A stretch of DNA of 60,215 nucleotides from a candidate division WOR-3 bacterium (GCA_039803925.1 JBDRZL010000012.1:1-60215); one strand, 5' to 3'. Counted from the first letter of the stretch, positions 8,368 through 17,690 are shown. Notes: generated by a model from the sequence alone, not told the origin. Program-made: numbers and translations.

Positions 8368-8769
8368 ATGAAAAAAAATGATTTACCTAAATCCCTAATA
8401 AGATATCTGAGGTGTATATATGTACTGAGTCAGAAAAGAAAGGTTGTGAGGGTTAAGGAAATAGCTTTAAGAATTAATGTTACCACCTCTGCTGCTACCC
8501 AGGCTATAAAGGAATTAGCTAAAAGAGGACTTATTTTACACGAACACTATGGATTTGTAGAATTAACAGAAAAGGGAGAGAAAATCGCTCGGGAGTTTTA
8601 TGAAAAGGCTCAATTCTTTATAAATTTCTTTACTCAATTTCTAAATATACCCGAAGAAATTGCAGAAGAAGATGCATGTAAAATGATAAATATCTTTAAC
8701 ATTATAACTCTCGAAAAATTTAAAAACTTTATTGAAAAAATAAAAAAACAGAAGGTTCTTTCAAAATAG
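8368..8769 (+). CDS. DtxR/MntR-type metal-dependent repressor
   Basis: A 133-residue regulator. The N-terminal winged helix has VVRVKEIALRINVTTSAAT followed by QAIKELAKRGLI and wing HYGFVELTEKGEKIA. The second part contains EEDACKMINIF, matching the metal-site and dimerisation helix of DtxR family proteins (E-D-A-C). The SH3-like third domain is absent, as in MntR. Such proteins repress metal transport or storage genes when Fe or Mn is bound. It lies 69 bases behind the Fe-S oxidoreductase with its own promoter. The local candidate operators suggest it controls itself and perhaps that gene. Confidence 0.78.
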   Translation: MKKNDLPKSLIRYLRCIYVLSQKRKVVRVKEIALRINVTTSAATQAIKELAKRGLILHEHYGFVELTEKGEKIAREFYEKAQFFINFFTQFLNIPEEIAEEDACKMINIFNIITLEKFKNFIEKIKKQKVLSK

Positions 8770-8803
8770 TAGAAATTTAAATTTTTATTTTATACTTAAA
8801 CAA

Positions 8804-9373
8804 ATGAAGCAAAAGAGGACAATTAAACTTATTGGAATAGCAGGAAGTTTAAGAGAGAAATCTTTCAACAGAAGAATATTAAGGGAAATTAAAAAAAAAT
8901 GTCCCAGTGATATAAAATTTGAAATTATTGAAATAGGAAATATACCTCTTTTTAATCAAGATATTGAAGAAAGTGGAACACCTGAAAGTGTTATCAAATT
9001 AAAGAAAAAAATAAAAAATTGTGATGGGGTAATATTCATAACACCAGAATATAATCATTCAGTTCCTGGTGTTTTGAAAAATGTTATAGACTGGATTTCA
9101 AGAGGAGAAAATCCACTTAAAGGTAAACTATGTGCAATAGGCGGAGTAACAACCGGAAATTTTGGAACAGCAAGAGCACAGAAACATCTTATTGATATCC
9201 TTTTTTCTCTTAAAGCTTTTATATACCCTGAAACCCTGATGATATCTAATGCTGATGAAAAATTTGACAAAAATCTTAAATTAAAAGATAAAAAAACAGA
9301 AGAAAAAATAAAAAAATTTTTTAATAATTTTTTAGATTTTATCAGAAAATTTTCTTATCATTATGAACTATGA
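8804..9373 (+). CDS. NADPH-dependent FMN reductase family flavoprotein
   Basis: A 189-residue flavodoxin-like protein. The FMN phosphate loop is GSLREKSFNRRIL near residues 13-25, and TPEYNHSVPGVLKNVIDW near residues 80-97 is the family signature. These enzymes reduce FMN, quinones or azo compounds with NAD(P)H. No ribosome site is visible; TATACT lies 7 bases before the ATG, so the message may be leaderless. Its stop overlaps the ATG of the next gene (ATGA), so translation of the aminotransferase is probably coupled. The physiological substrate is unknown. Confidence 0.82.
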   Translation: MKQKRTIKLIGIAGSLREKSFNRRILREIKKKCPSDIKFEIIEIGNIPLFNQDIEESGTPESVIKLKKKIKNCDGVIFITPEYNHSVPGVLKNVIDWISRGENPLKGKLCAIGGVTTGNFGTARAQKHLIDILFSLKAFIYPETLMISNADEKFDKNLKLKDKKTEEKIKKFFNNFLDFIRKFSYHYEL

Positions 9374-10479
9374 AAAAAATAAAATTACAAGACCTTTATA
9401 CACCTTATACTGAGATAAAGGAAGAACTTTTTCCACTCCTCGAAAAGATTTTTTCTGAAATGAATTTATACCTGGGACCATACCAAGAGGAGTTTGAAAA
9501 GAAATTTGCTGAGTATTGTGGAACAAAATATTTTGTTTCTTTATCTTCTGGAACAGATGCATTACATCTTGCCTTAAGGGGAATAGGTGTAGAAAAGGAT
9601 GATGAGGTAATTTTACCTTCCTTTACCTTTTTTGCAACTCTTGAAGCTGTTTGGATGGTTGGAGCAAAACCTATCTTTGCTGAAATAAAAGAAGATGATT
9701 TTACAATTGATCCTGAAGATGTAAGGAAAAAAATAACTAAAAAAACAAAAGCAATAATTTTAGTACATATCTTTGGAACTCCCTGTGATATGGATGAATT
9801 CTGGAAAATCAAAGAAAATTACCCAGATATTATTTTAATTGAAGATGCAGCACAAGCCCATGGAGCTATCTATAGAGATAAAAAAGTCGGTAATTTAGGT
9901 GATGTTTCTGCATTCAGTTTTTACTATACAAAAAATCTTGGTGCCCTTGGAGAAGCTGGGGGAGTTTCTACAAATAACAAAAAAATTTATGAAAAAATAA
10001 AACTTTTAAGAAATCACGGGCAGAATAAAAGTTACTTCAGTGAAATTATGGGTTTCAATTTTAGAATGGATGAAATTCAAGCTGCTATATTACTTTTAAA
10101 ACTCAAACATCTTGATAAATGGAATTCAAGGAGAAGAGAAATAGCAAAAATTTATCACGAAAACCTTAAAAGTTTAAAGGAAATAAAACTTATAAAAGAA
10201 AATAAAGAAAAAAATTCAGTTTATCATCTATTCGTCATAAGAACAAAAGAAAGAGATAAATTAAAAGAGTATCTAAAAAGTGAAGGTATTGAAACAGGTA
10301 TTCATTATCCAGTCCCCTGTCACTTACAGCCTGCTGCTAAATTTTATGGTTTTAAAGAAGGTGATTTAAAAATAACTGAAAAAATATCTAAAGAAGTCCT
10401 CTCACTCCCCTGTCACCCACATTTAAAAGATGAGGAAGTGAATTTTATTTGTGAAAAAATTAAAGAATTTTATTTATAA
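9370..10479 (+). CDS. DegT/DnrJ/EryC1/StrS-family PLP aminotransferase
   Basis: A 369-residue fold-type I PLP enzyme of the sugar aminotransferase family. It shows the substrate loop SSGTDALHLALRG, the PLP-binding IEDAAQAHGA and the Schiff-base lysine in YYTKNLGALGEAGG, plus the family C-terminal IHYPVPCHLQP. Members transfer an amino group to keto-sugar nucleotides for envelope glycan or natural-product synthesis. Full family length. It overlaps the flavin reductase by 4 bases. No other sugar-nucleotide genes are adjacent, so the precise sugar cannot be stated. Confidence 0.88.
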   Translation: MKKIKLQDLYTPYTEIKEELFPLLEKIFSEMNLYLGPYQEEFEKKFAEYCGTKYFVSLSSGTDALHLALRGIGVEKDDEVILPSFTFFATLEAVWMVGAKPIFAEIKEDDFTIDPEDVRKKITKKTKAIILVHIFGTPCDMDEFWKIKENYPDIILIEDAAQAHGAIYRDKKVGNLGDVSAFSFYYTKNLGALGEAGGVSTNNKKIYEKIKLLRNHGQNKSYFSEIMGFNFRMDEIQAAILLLKLKHLDKWNSRRREIAKIYHENLKSLKEIKLIKENKEKNSVYHLFVIRTKERDKLKEYLKSEGIETGIHYPVPCHLQPAAKFYGFKEGDLKITEKISKEVLSLPCHPHLKDEEVNFICEKIKEFYL

Positions 10480-10525
10480 TTAATTTTTCTATAAGGTTCA
10501 AAGCCTTACAAAAAAACAAAACAAA

Positions 10526-11518
10526 ATGAAAAAATTATTTATAACAATCTCATTATTATTTTTTTCCTGTGTATCAAATCCCCATTCCACATCTGTAAAA
10601 ATATACATGCAACAAGAGAATTTTACAAAAATGATTGAAGAAGCTGAAAAATGGGCAAAAGAAGAGCCTAATAACCCTGAACCTTACTTATGGATTTCAA
10701 GAGGCTACACTTATATGAATAAGTACAAAGAAGGAGCAAATTACCTTTTTAAATCCCTTGATATGGGATTAAAAAAACCACTTGAAGAAGTTGATAAAAC
10801 AACCCTTTTTAACGCAGGAATTATATCGGGTCAAGAAAAAGATTATGACTTTGCAATAAAGTGCTTCAATAAACTAAAGGAAATTGAACCTCAAAACCCA
10901 AAAGTCTATATGAATCTTGCTGCTTTTTATCAAGGGAAAGGGGAAACTCAAAAAGCAAAGGAAATTCTTGAGGAGGGATACAATAAAAACCAAGGAGATC
11001 CGCAAATGTCCTATTATCTTGCGAGATTTTATTTAGAGGAGAATATAGCAAAAGCAGAGGAAATAGTAAGAAATAACATAAATAAAGAACTTACTCCTGA
11101 GCTAAAAGCAAAATACTACGAATTGCTCGGTGAAATTTATACAAATAAAGAAAATTATGAAGAAGCAGAGAAATATTTTAAAGAAGCTTACAAATCCGAT
11201 TCCTCAAACATCAATTATCTCTTTAATATTGCCCTTTCCAATTTCTTTTTAAAAAAATATGATGAATCAATTAAATATTTTGAAAGATATGCAAAGAAAA
11301 ATCCTGAAGATGCTTATGCTTATGAGTATATTGGAAGGTCATATCATCTATCAAAAAATTATATAAAGGCTATCGAATTCTATAAAAAATCTCTTTCACT
11401 AAGAGAAAGTTCAAATGTATATAGATTAATGGCTGATTGTCTTTCAAGAATTGATAAGAAAAATGAAGCCCTTGATGCCTTCAAAAAGGCAGAAGCACTG
11501 GAAAAGGAGGGAAAATGA
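10526..11518 (+). CDS. TPR-repeat lipoprotein
   Basis: A 330-residue exported protein. The leader ISLLFFSC places a lipobox cysteine at about residue 15, so it is probably lipid-anchored. The rest is helical with several tetratricopeptide repeats, for example FAIKCFNKLKEIEPQNP, YEEAEKYFKEAYKSDS, YDESIKYFERYAKKNPEDA and YIKAIEFYKKSLSL. Such proteins are scaffolds for envelope assembly or secretion complexes. The stop codon overlaps the argF start by 4 bases, though a functional link to arginine synthesis is unlikely. No precise function can be assigned. Confidence 0.8.
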   Translation: MKKLFITISLLFFSCVSNPHSTSVKIYMQQENFTKMIEEAEKWAKEEPNNPEPYLWISRGYTYMNKYKEGANYLFKSLDMGLKKPLEEVDKTTLFNAGIISGQEKDYDFAIKCFNKLKEIEPQNPKVYMNLAAFYQGKGETQKAKEILEEGYNKNQGDPQMSYYLARFYLEENIAKAEEIVRNNINKELTPELKAKYYELLGEIYTNKENYEEAEKYFKEAYKSDSSNINYLFNIALSNFFLKKYDESIKYFERYAKKNPEDAYAYEYIGRSYHLSKNYIKAIEFYKKSLSLRESSNVYRLMADCLSRIDKKNEALDAFKKAEALEKEGK

Positions 11519-12420
11519 AAAGAGATTTTTTATCAATGCTTGATATTAATTCTGAAGAACTTTTAAAGATTCTTGAATTTGCAGAGAAGTTTAAAAAGGG
11601 AAAAACAGAAAAAATTCTTAAAAATAAAATTTTTGCTTTAATTTTTGAAAAACCCTCGTTAAGAACAAGAGTAAGCTTTGAAACAGGGATAAAAAAACTC
11701 GGTGGAGATTCAATTTATCTTTCCCAGCAGGATATAGGAATGGGTAAAAGGGAAAGTGTAAAAGATATTGCAAAAAATCTTGAAAGATGGACTGATGGAA
11801 TTATTTCAAGAGTTTTCTCCCATGAAACACTTCTCATTCTTGCAAAAGAAAGTAAAATCCCTGTTATAAATGCTTTATCTGATCTTGAACATCCATGTCA
11901 GATTTTAGCTGATCTTTTGACTATAAAAGAAATTTCAGGTGATTTAAAAGGACCCCTTGCTTTTGTTGGTGACGGAAACAATGTTTGTCACTCCCTGATC
12001 CTTGGATTTTCTTTAGCAGGAGGTGAAATAAGGGTTGCAACACCAAAAGGTTATGAACCAAAAAAAGAAATAATGGATAAAGCAATTGAAATAGCAAAAA
12101 AAACTGGTGCAAAAATACTTTATACCTATGAACCCTATGAAGCTGTTAAAGGAGCAAAATTTGTGTATACAGATGTGTGGGCCTCAATGGGACAGGAATC
12201 TGAAGCTGAAATAAGAAAGAAAATTTTCATAAATTACCAGGTAAATTCAAAACTAATTGAAAAGGCTGATAAAGATGTAAAATTTATGCACTGTTTACCA
12301 GCTCACAGGGGAGAAGAAGTCACTGAGGATGTTCTTGATTCTGAGTATTCTGTTGTATATGAACAGGCAGAAAACAGAATGTGGGCTCAGATGGGACTTT
12401 TTAAATTTTTATTTAAGTAG
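11515..12420 (+). CDS. argF: Ornithine carbamoyltransferase
   Basis: Catalyses ornithine + carbamoyl phosphate to citrulline in arginine synthesis. The 301 residues match the usual length. The carbamoyl phosphate site EKPSLRTRVSFE is near residue 44; DLEHPCQILADLL and FMHCLPAHRGEEVT are the OTC signatures, the latter separating it from aspartate carbamoyltransferase. An AAGGAGGG site lies inside the end of the preceding gene. No other arginine genes are in the window. Its 3' end overlaps the convergent mltG by 12 bases. Confidence 0.93.
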   Translation: MKRDFLSMLDINSEELLKILEFAEKFKKGKTEKILKNKIFALIFEKPSLRTRVSFETGIKKLGGDSIYLSQQDIGMGKRESVKDIAKNLERWTDGIISRVFSHETLLILAKESKIPVINALSDLEHPCQILADLLTIKEISGDLKGPLAFVGDGNNVCHSLILGFSLAGGEIRVATPKGYEPKKEIMDKAIEIAKKTGAKILYTYEPYEAVKGAKFVYTDVWASMGQESEAEIRKKIFINYQVNSKLIEKADKDVKFMHCLPAHRGEEVTEDVLDSEYSVVYEQAENRMWAQMGLFKFLFK

Positions 12421-13413
12421 CCCTCTTCTAATCCACTCTTTTTTTGCACTTCTTTTATTTTTTAAATGTTCTTCATAAGTTTTTGAAAATATATGAGTTC
12501 CGTCTCCTCTTGCTACAAAAAAAAGATACTCAGTTTTTTCAGGATATAAAGCTGCCTCAATACTTTTTTTGCCTGGAGAACATATAGGTGTTGGAGGCAG
12601 TCCCTTATTTTTATATGTATTGTAGGGGGAATCCATTTTTAAAAATCTTAAGGGTAAAGGGAAAAGGGGCTTTGGAAGAAGATACTGGATTGTAGGGTCA
12701 GCCTGTAAGGGTATCCCCTTTTTAAGTCTATTGTAATAAACAGAAGAAATTATTTTTTTCTCATAATCAAAAATTGCCTCTTTCTCAATTATAGAAGCAA
12801 GTGTCAGAATTTCCTCAAGACTTAACTCTAACCTGTCCTTAATTGTATCATAACCAAGTTCTTTAATAACTTCAAAAAAACGTTTTATAAAAATTTCAAG
12901 CACTTCTTTTTCTGAAAGAGAATAGGATAAAATATAAGTATCAGGGAAAAGGTAACCTTCAAGATTTTGAGGAACACCATACTCAAATAATTCCTTAAAA
13001 TTCTCTGGATTCTGGGCTAATCTATTTAACTCATCATAATCATAGCCACCTTTTTCTGAAAGCAATTTCAGTATTTTTCTAAGTTCATATCCCTCTGGAA
13101 TTGTAATTATAAGTTCAAAATTTTTTTCTGCATTATCAATATTTTTAAAGTTTAAAAAAGAATTTCCCGAATTTATAATTTTCCACTCTCCTGCATAAAG
13201 CTTAAATTCTGGATTATAAATTTTCATAAAATAAATAAATTTTTCATGGCTTATTATCCCTTTTTCTTTAAGTTTCTTTGAAAATTCACTGATACTTTCC
13301 CTGTACCTGACAAATACTTTCTCCTCTTTACCTTTAAGATTGAAAAGAGGTGAATAGAGAATTATTTGTAAAAAAAAGACAAAAAAAGAAGATGCTAAAA
13401 ATAAAAATCTCAA
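12409..13413 (-). CDS. mltG: Endolytic murein transglycosylase MltG (YceG-like)
   Basis: A 334-residue membrane-anchored lytic transglycosylase that cuts nascent peptidoglycan. There is one N-terminal membrane helix (FLFLASSFFVFFL), a LysM-like region, then the catalytic YceG core with the key glutamate in SIIEKEA, the ADPTIQYLL block and the C-terminal GLPPTPICSPG...AALYP block. The start is TTG, only 4 bases after the stop of the upstream DUF4870-like gene, so the two are co-transcribed. The gene ends inside argF on the other strand. Confidence 0.9.
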   Translation of the reverse strand: MRFLFLASSFFVFFLQIILYSPLFNLKGKEEKVFVRYRESISEFSKKLKEKGIISHEKFIYFMKIYNPEFKLYAGEWKIINSGNSFLNFKNIDNAEKNFELIITIPEGYELRKILKLLSEKGGYDYDELNRLAQNPENFKELFEYGVPQNLEGYLFPDTYILSYSLSEKEVLEIFIKRFFEVIKELGYDTIKDRLELSLEEILTLASIIEKEAIFDYEKKIISSVYYNRLKKGIPLQADPTIQYLLPKPLFPLPLRFLKMDSPYNTYKNKGLPPTPICSPGKKSIEAALYPEKTEYLFFVARGDGTHIFSKTYEEHLKNKRSAKKEWIRRGLLK

Positions 13414-13417
13414 GGCT

Positions 13418-13741
13418 TTATATATTTATTCTATCTGCGTATTTTCCAATAAAGGGCAATTTCTCCTTTTTACCAGAAAGAGTATTGAAAATACCTAAAA
13501 CAAATAAAAAAAACCAATAAATAAGACCAAGAGGTAAAATAACAAACCATCCTATAAACGGGATAACTCCTCCAACTATAAAAATTATCAAAAAAAACAA
13601 AAATAAAACTATCCCCTGCTTAACATGAAATTTCACAAATTCATCTTTTGGTTCAATAAGAAGAGGAATTAAAAAAAGAATCCAGAAATAGGAGAGTAGT
13701 GCAATATACCTTTTATCTATTTCACTATGTCTTTCATTCAT
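13418..13741 (-). CDS. DUF4870-like small membrane protein
   Basis: A 107-residue protein with three predicted membrane segments. It opens with the family-like pattern DKRYIALLSYFWILFLIP, then DEFVKFHVKQGIVLF and a glycine-rich hairpin IVGGVIPFIGWFV. DUF4870/Tic20-like proteins have no settled role. ATG start; mltG follows 4 bases later. It may help membrane or cell-wall assembly only by association with neighbours. Confidence 0.7.
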   Translation of the reverse strand: MNERHSEIDKRYIALLSYFWILFLIPLLIEPKDEFVKFHVKQGIVLFLFFLIIFIVGGVIPFIGWFVILPLGLIYWFFLFVLGIFNTLSGKKEKLPFIGKYADRINI

Positions 13742-13768
13742 TTATAAATTTTATATTCATAAATTAAA

Positions 13769-14527
13769 TTATTTCAATCTTATCAAAAGAGAAATCAAAA
13801 GGGTTAAAATCAAAGCATAAAAGGCACTTATAAAATCATCAAGAAAAACTCCATTAAAATTTTTTATTCTTTCAACTTTTCTTATAAATAAAATCTTTTT
13901 GATATCAAAAAATCTAAATATTAAAAAATAAATTAAATACAAAAAAATATCCCTCTTTAAATAAAAAACAAGTAAAACTCCAGTAACCTCGTCAATCGTA
14001 AAAAAATCAGGATCCTTATCTCTTAAATAATCTCTCAAAATAAAATGCAAAAGATAAAAAAAGATTATTAAAAAAGATACAAAAATATAAGAAGGTTTCA
14101 AAAAATAGAGAAAAATCAGGGCAATTAAACTTGAAACAGTTCCCTTCATCGTAGGTAAAATTTTTCCAAGATAAAAAAAAGAACCTAAAAATACAAATCT
14201 ATTAAAAGAATTCTTTAAAAAAAATTTAAAAGTTAAAAAACCTGATATTATGCCAAGGTAATCAGATATAATATCATCTAAACTTACATCTCTGTAAGGT
14301 AAAAGAGATTGTAAAATTTCAATTAAAAAAGGAACTAAAAGAATAAATATTTTTTCTTCCCGTTTATCACAAAAAAGTGAAAAAAGAAAAAAAAATAAAA
14401 AATGATAAAATATATCAATTCTTATAAAGGTTGAGCCAGTATTTAAGGGTACTAAACTTACAAATATTAAAAAAGTTAAAAGAGTTAAAAAATTTAAACT
14501 AAATTTATTATATATCTTCAAAAACAT
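13769..14527 (-). CDS. VanZ-like domain fused to phosphatidylglycerophosphatase A (PgpA)
   Basis: A 252-residue integral membrane protein with two families joined. Residues 1-105 look like VanZ: hydrophobic helices, then EILQSLLPYRDVSLDDIISD ending in LG. Residues about 115-252 match PgpA: LGKILPTMKGTVSSLIAL (compare GxxPxAPGTxGSL), DPDFFTIDEVTGVLL (DPxxIVxDExxG), RFFDIKKILFIRKVE and GVFLDDFISAFYA. PgpA removes phosphate from phosphatidylglycerophosphate to give phosphatidylglycerol. The motifs are somewhat diverged, such as I for the first catalytic-loop Gly. The 5' end overlaps the DUF21 gene by 20 bases. Activity is inferred; the fusion is plain in the continuous frame. Confidence 0.7.
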   Translation of the reverse strand: MFLKIYNKFSLNFLTLLTFLIFVSLVPLNTGSTFIRIDIFYHFLFFFLFSLFCDKREEKIFILLVPFLIEILQSLLPYRDVSLDDIISDYLGIISGFLTFKFFLKNSFNRFVFLGSFFYLGKILPTMKGTVSSLIALIFLYFLKPSYIFVSFLIIFFYLLHFILRDYLRDKDPDFFTIDEVTGVLLVFYLKRDIFLYLIYFLIFRFFDIKKILFIRKVERIKNFNGVFLDDFISAFYALILTLLISLLIRLK

Positions 14528-15278
14528 AAGAAACTAAATCCTTTTTCGATATAAACTCCTTTTTTCCTTCTGAATCAATAAGTGCATATTCTTTTTTTTC
14601 CTTCAGTAATTTTTTTAAAACATAAAAAAGTGTATCATTTCCGTCTATTTTTAAATAATCTTCTTTAACATTTTTAACTTTTTTAAAATCCTTTGCTTTC
14701 AATTCTATCATCTCTATAATCTTTATAAAAAGACTTTTTTCCGATTCACTTAAAATTTCCTTTACATCACCTGTAAAAAGAATAAGTTCAAGTTCATGTA
14801 AAAAATGAAAATTTTTTACCTTAATTTTCTTATCTCTTACTTTTATTTTCTCTGCAACAAAAGTAAAAGGATAAATCACTATTCTGTAAAAAGGATATCC
14901 GTATATTAAAAATTTAAAAGGATATTTTAAAGCAATATTCTTTGGAAGAGTTTCAAAAAAGATAAAAATAATAAAACCAAAGAGTATCGTATCTATTATT
15001 GTGAGCATATCTTTATTTAATTTTAAAACTTCAAATGTTATACTCGAAAAAATTGATGAGGAAAGGGTATTGCTCAATGTGTTAATTCCAACAATAGTAA
15101 TTATAATAACTCCCGGATAAAGAAGAATTTTCTCAATTATCTTCTTCTTTTCCTTTTTAAAAGGATATCTTAAAGCTTTTTCCTCTGACAAAGTGAAAAA
15201 AGCCGTTTCTGTTCCTGAGGCAAGGAAGGAAATAAAAAGGAAGAAGATCAAAAGAATTAAATTAATAAGTATTATCAT
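14508..15278 (-). CDS. DUF21/CNNM-domain membrane protein (HlyC/CorC-like), short form
   Basis: A 256-residue protein. The N-terminal half is a DUF21 membrane domain (ASGTETAFFTLSEEKA is its start; NTLSNTLSSS and FFETLPKNIALKYP follow). After residue 170 come ELILFTGDVKEILSESEK and a short remnant of the CBS region; the usual pair of CBS domains and CorC_HlyC domain are reduced or missing, since family members are usually 400 residues or more. The family is linked to Mg or Co efflux. Gene order ybeY then a CorC-like gene is common in bacteria, which supports the call. Overlaps ybeY by 4 bases. Confidence 0.78.
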   Translation of the reverse strand: MIILINLILLIFFLFISFLASGTETAFFTLSEEKALRYPFKKEKKKIIEKILLYPGVIIITIVGINTLSNTLSSSIFSSITFEVLKLNKDMLTIIDTILFGFIIFIFFETLPKNIALKYPFKFLIYGYPFYRIVIYPFTFVAEKIKVRDKKIKVKNFHFLHELELILFTGDVKEILSESEKSLFIKIIEMIELKAKDFKKVKNVKEDYLKIDGNDTLFYVLKKLLKEKKEYALIDSEGKKEFISKKDLVSYVFEDI

Positions 15279-15664
15279 ATTAATTTATTTAAAAGTTTTC
15301 TTTCTTTTTTTTCCATTTTTATTCTTTCATGGTTATTTTTATGATCATATCCCATTATATGATAAAAACTATGAATTATTAATTTAAGAAAATCCCTTTT
15401 ATTTTTTACAAAATCTGAGCATATATAGATCTCACCAATTTCTCCAAGGTTAAAGGAAATGCAATCTGTTTTTTTATTTTTTCCTAAAAAATTTTTATTA
15501 ATTCTTTTTATTCTTTCTCTTCCAACCATCACTATGTTAATTTCTTTAACCTCGGAATTTTCTTTTTTTATTTCCCTTTTTAAAATTTTTTCTAAATTTA
15601 ATTTATCCTTTTTCTTAAGAGGTATCTTCTTTTTTGTTGTTTTAAAAAAATTAAGATTAAACAA
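15275..15664 (-). CDS. ybeY: Endoribonuclease YbeY (rRNA maturation factor)
   Basis: A 129-residue single-domain metalloprotein for 16S rRNA 3' end processing and ribosome quality control. The zinc triad H-x3-H-x5-H is intact in IHSFYHIMGYDH near the C-terminus. DCISF before it matches the family's TDVLSF strand. It overlaps pgpH upstream and the DUF21 gene downstream, giving the classical phoH-pgpH-ybeY-CorC order. Confidence 0.9.
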   Translation of the reverse strand: MFNLNFFKTTKKKIPLKKKDKLNLEKILKREIKKENSEVKEINIVMVGRERIKRINKNFLGKNKKTDCISFNLGEIGEIYICSDFVKNKRDFLKLIIHSFYHIMGYDHKNNHERIKMEKKERKLLNKLI

Positions 15665-17690
15665 TTTTTTCTTTTGCTTTGAGAGGTGGATAAGTCACCC
15701 TAACATGAAATCTGTGAATAAGTTTCGGTAAAATAGCTTCCTTTATTTTTTCCATATCCTTCCGTGTAATTTCACATTCATCAAACTGACCATCAGAAAA
15801 CCTATGATTTATAACATCATCAATAGCATCCCTAATACTTTGAAATTCATATTTTTCAAGACTTCTTACCTTTGCCTCAATTCCATCTAAAAGCATTATT
15901 ATTGCTTCCTCTTTCTTTTCTGGTTTTGGACACTTGTACCTGTATTCTTCTTCCCTTACATCACTATTTATTTTTTTTGCCTTTTCATAGAAGGAAAACA
16001 TGAGAAGAGTTCCATGATGTCTTTCTATTATTCTTATTATACTTTCCGGCAACCTATATTTCTTAGCTAACTCTACCCCCTTTTTAACATGATTTTGCAG
16101 TATAGTCACACTTACAGTTGGTGATATTTTGTTATGTGGATTTTCTTGAGGATCTTTAAGATTTTCAACAAAAAATTTAGGATTTTCAATTTTACCGATA
16201 TCGTGGTATAAAGCACCGACTTTCGCAAGGAGAGGATTTGCCCCTATTTTTTCTGCTGCAATTCTTGCCAGTTCTGACATCTGTATTGAATGTTCAAAAG
16301 TTCCAGGTGTTTTACTTTCCAGTTCTTTTAAAAGGGGGTGTTCAGGATTTGAAAGTTCAAGAAGGACAAAATCGGTAGCAATTCCTAAAAATTTTTCATG
16401 AAGGGGAAGTAATGTAATTGTTCCGATAATTGATAAACTTGATGAAAAAAGAGAACTTATAAAGATCTCACCATTTGTTATCTGGAAACTGGCATAGATT
16501 TTGAAAAAGAATGAAAGAATTATTGATAGAAAAAGGAGTATAAAGAATCCAAAGATCAAATCTAATCTATTTCTTAAAAATTTTGAAATGAGAATACCTG
16601 AAATTCCTATGGTAAGAAAATATATTAAAAAAAATAAACTAAAACCCGAATAAACTGCACATAGAATTGAGAGTATGATCGTTAAAAATAAAGCAAATTT
16701 TCTTCCTGTTACAAAATAGAAAAAAAATGGTATAAAAGCAAAAGGTATATAAAGGGAACTTTTTGTTATTTTTATTATTAAACTTGATAAAAACATGAAC
16801 AAAAGTGAATTGAAAATTATAAGTAAAAGCATTTTTGTATCACCGTAAATTTCAGGGAAAAGAAATCTTACAGAATAATAGGAAAAAAGCAGAATTATGA
16901 GAAAGAATATGTACCTTAAGGAAAGTATAAAAATCTTTGATATAAAGGATTTTCTTTTTGCAATTTCCATTGCCTCAAGTTTTTCTATTTCTATTTTTGA
17001 AAGTGGTTCACCCTTTTTGGCAATAACTTCGCCCTTATATACAACTCCCTTGAATTCTTCAATTCTTTCAAGTAATTTCTGCTTTCTAATTTTAGTTTCC
17101 TCAAAATCAATTTTGTAATTCGGAACTATAAAAGGAGAAATTAATTCCTCAAATAAAAAGGAAAGTTGCTCTTTAAAGGGAAAAACTTTTATTGCTCTTT
17201 CTTTTATGATTTCTTTTATTTCTGATAAAGAATATATCTTGTTTACTGGAAAAAATTTATCTCCTTCTGGGGTAAGAAGAATTACAAACTCACTATTTAA
17301 TTTCCTTATTGTATCAATATCTTCAAGAATAACATAATCTTTTATTTCTTCATAGGTTTTATTTATTTCCTCTATAAATTTTTTTCTTGTTTTTATATCC
17401 AGATTCTCAAGCTGACTTTCTATAAGATTCTGGTCAAGACTTGGTCTTAAAACAGGAGAAAGTACAAGGGTAAGTCTTTTTAAAATTTCTTCCCTTTCCT
17501 TTCTTATTTCTTCTTTTGATTTAGGAATTTTAAAAGTAAAGGTAGCTATTATATCCCTCTGTGGGACTTCACCTATTCTTAAGGTATAAATCTTTTCCTC
17601 TGAAAAAGGTAAAAAGTATGTTATCAAAACTGAAAATATAAATATGGAAAAAATTTTAAGAAGTCTTTCCTTCCTTCTTATTTCCCTCAT
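15657..17690 (-). CDS. pgpH: PgpH-like membrane HD phosphohydrolase (c-di-AMP phosphodiesterase family)
   Basis: A 677-residue 7TM-HDED/7TM-HD protein. An N-terminal membrane helix (FSIFIFSVLITYFLPF) is followed by an extracytoplasmic region to about residue 255, then about seven helices to residue 445, then a cytosolic HD domain: FEHSIQMSELA, ALYHDIGKIENP, NPHNKISP and IIERHHGT. PgpH homologues hydrolyse c-di-AMP to pApA; c-di-AMP itself is not proven here. I use the ATG at 17690 rather than the TTG at 17705; both overlap phoH. Operon with phoH and ybeY. Confidence 0.87.
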   Translation of the reverse strand: MREIRRKERLLKIFSIFIFSVLITYFLPFSEEKIYTLRIGEVPQRDIIATFTFKIPKSKEEIRKEREEILKRLTLVLSPVLRPSLDQNLIESQLENLDIKTRKKFIEEINKTYEEIKDYVILEDIDTIRKLNSEFVILLTPEGDKFFPVNKIYSLSEIKEIIKERAIKVFPFKEQLSFLFEELISPFIVPNYKIDFEETKIRKQKLLERIEEFKGVVYKGEVIAKKGEPLSKIEIEKLEAMEIAKRKSFISKIFILSLRYIFFLIILLFSYYSVRFLFPEIYGDTKMLLLIIFNSLLFMFLSSLIIKITKSSLYIPFAFIPFFFYFVTGRKFALFLTIILSILCAVYSGFSLFFLIYFLTIGISGILISKFLRNRLDLIFGFFILLFLSIILSFFFKIYASFQITNGEIFISSLFSSSLSIIGTITLLPLHEKFLGIATDFVLLELSNPEHPLLKELESKTPGTFEHSIQMSELARIAAEKIGANPLLAKVGALYHDIGKIENPKFFVENLKDPQENPHNKISPTVSVTILQNHVKKGVELAKKYRLPESIIRIIERHHGTLLMFSFYEKAKKINSDVREEEYRYKCPKPEKKEEAIIMLLDGIEAKVRSLEKYEFQSIRDAIDDVINHRFSDGQFDECEITRKDMEKIKEAILPKLIHRFHVRVTYPPLKAKEKIV

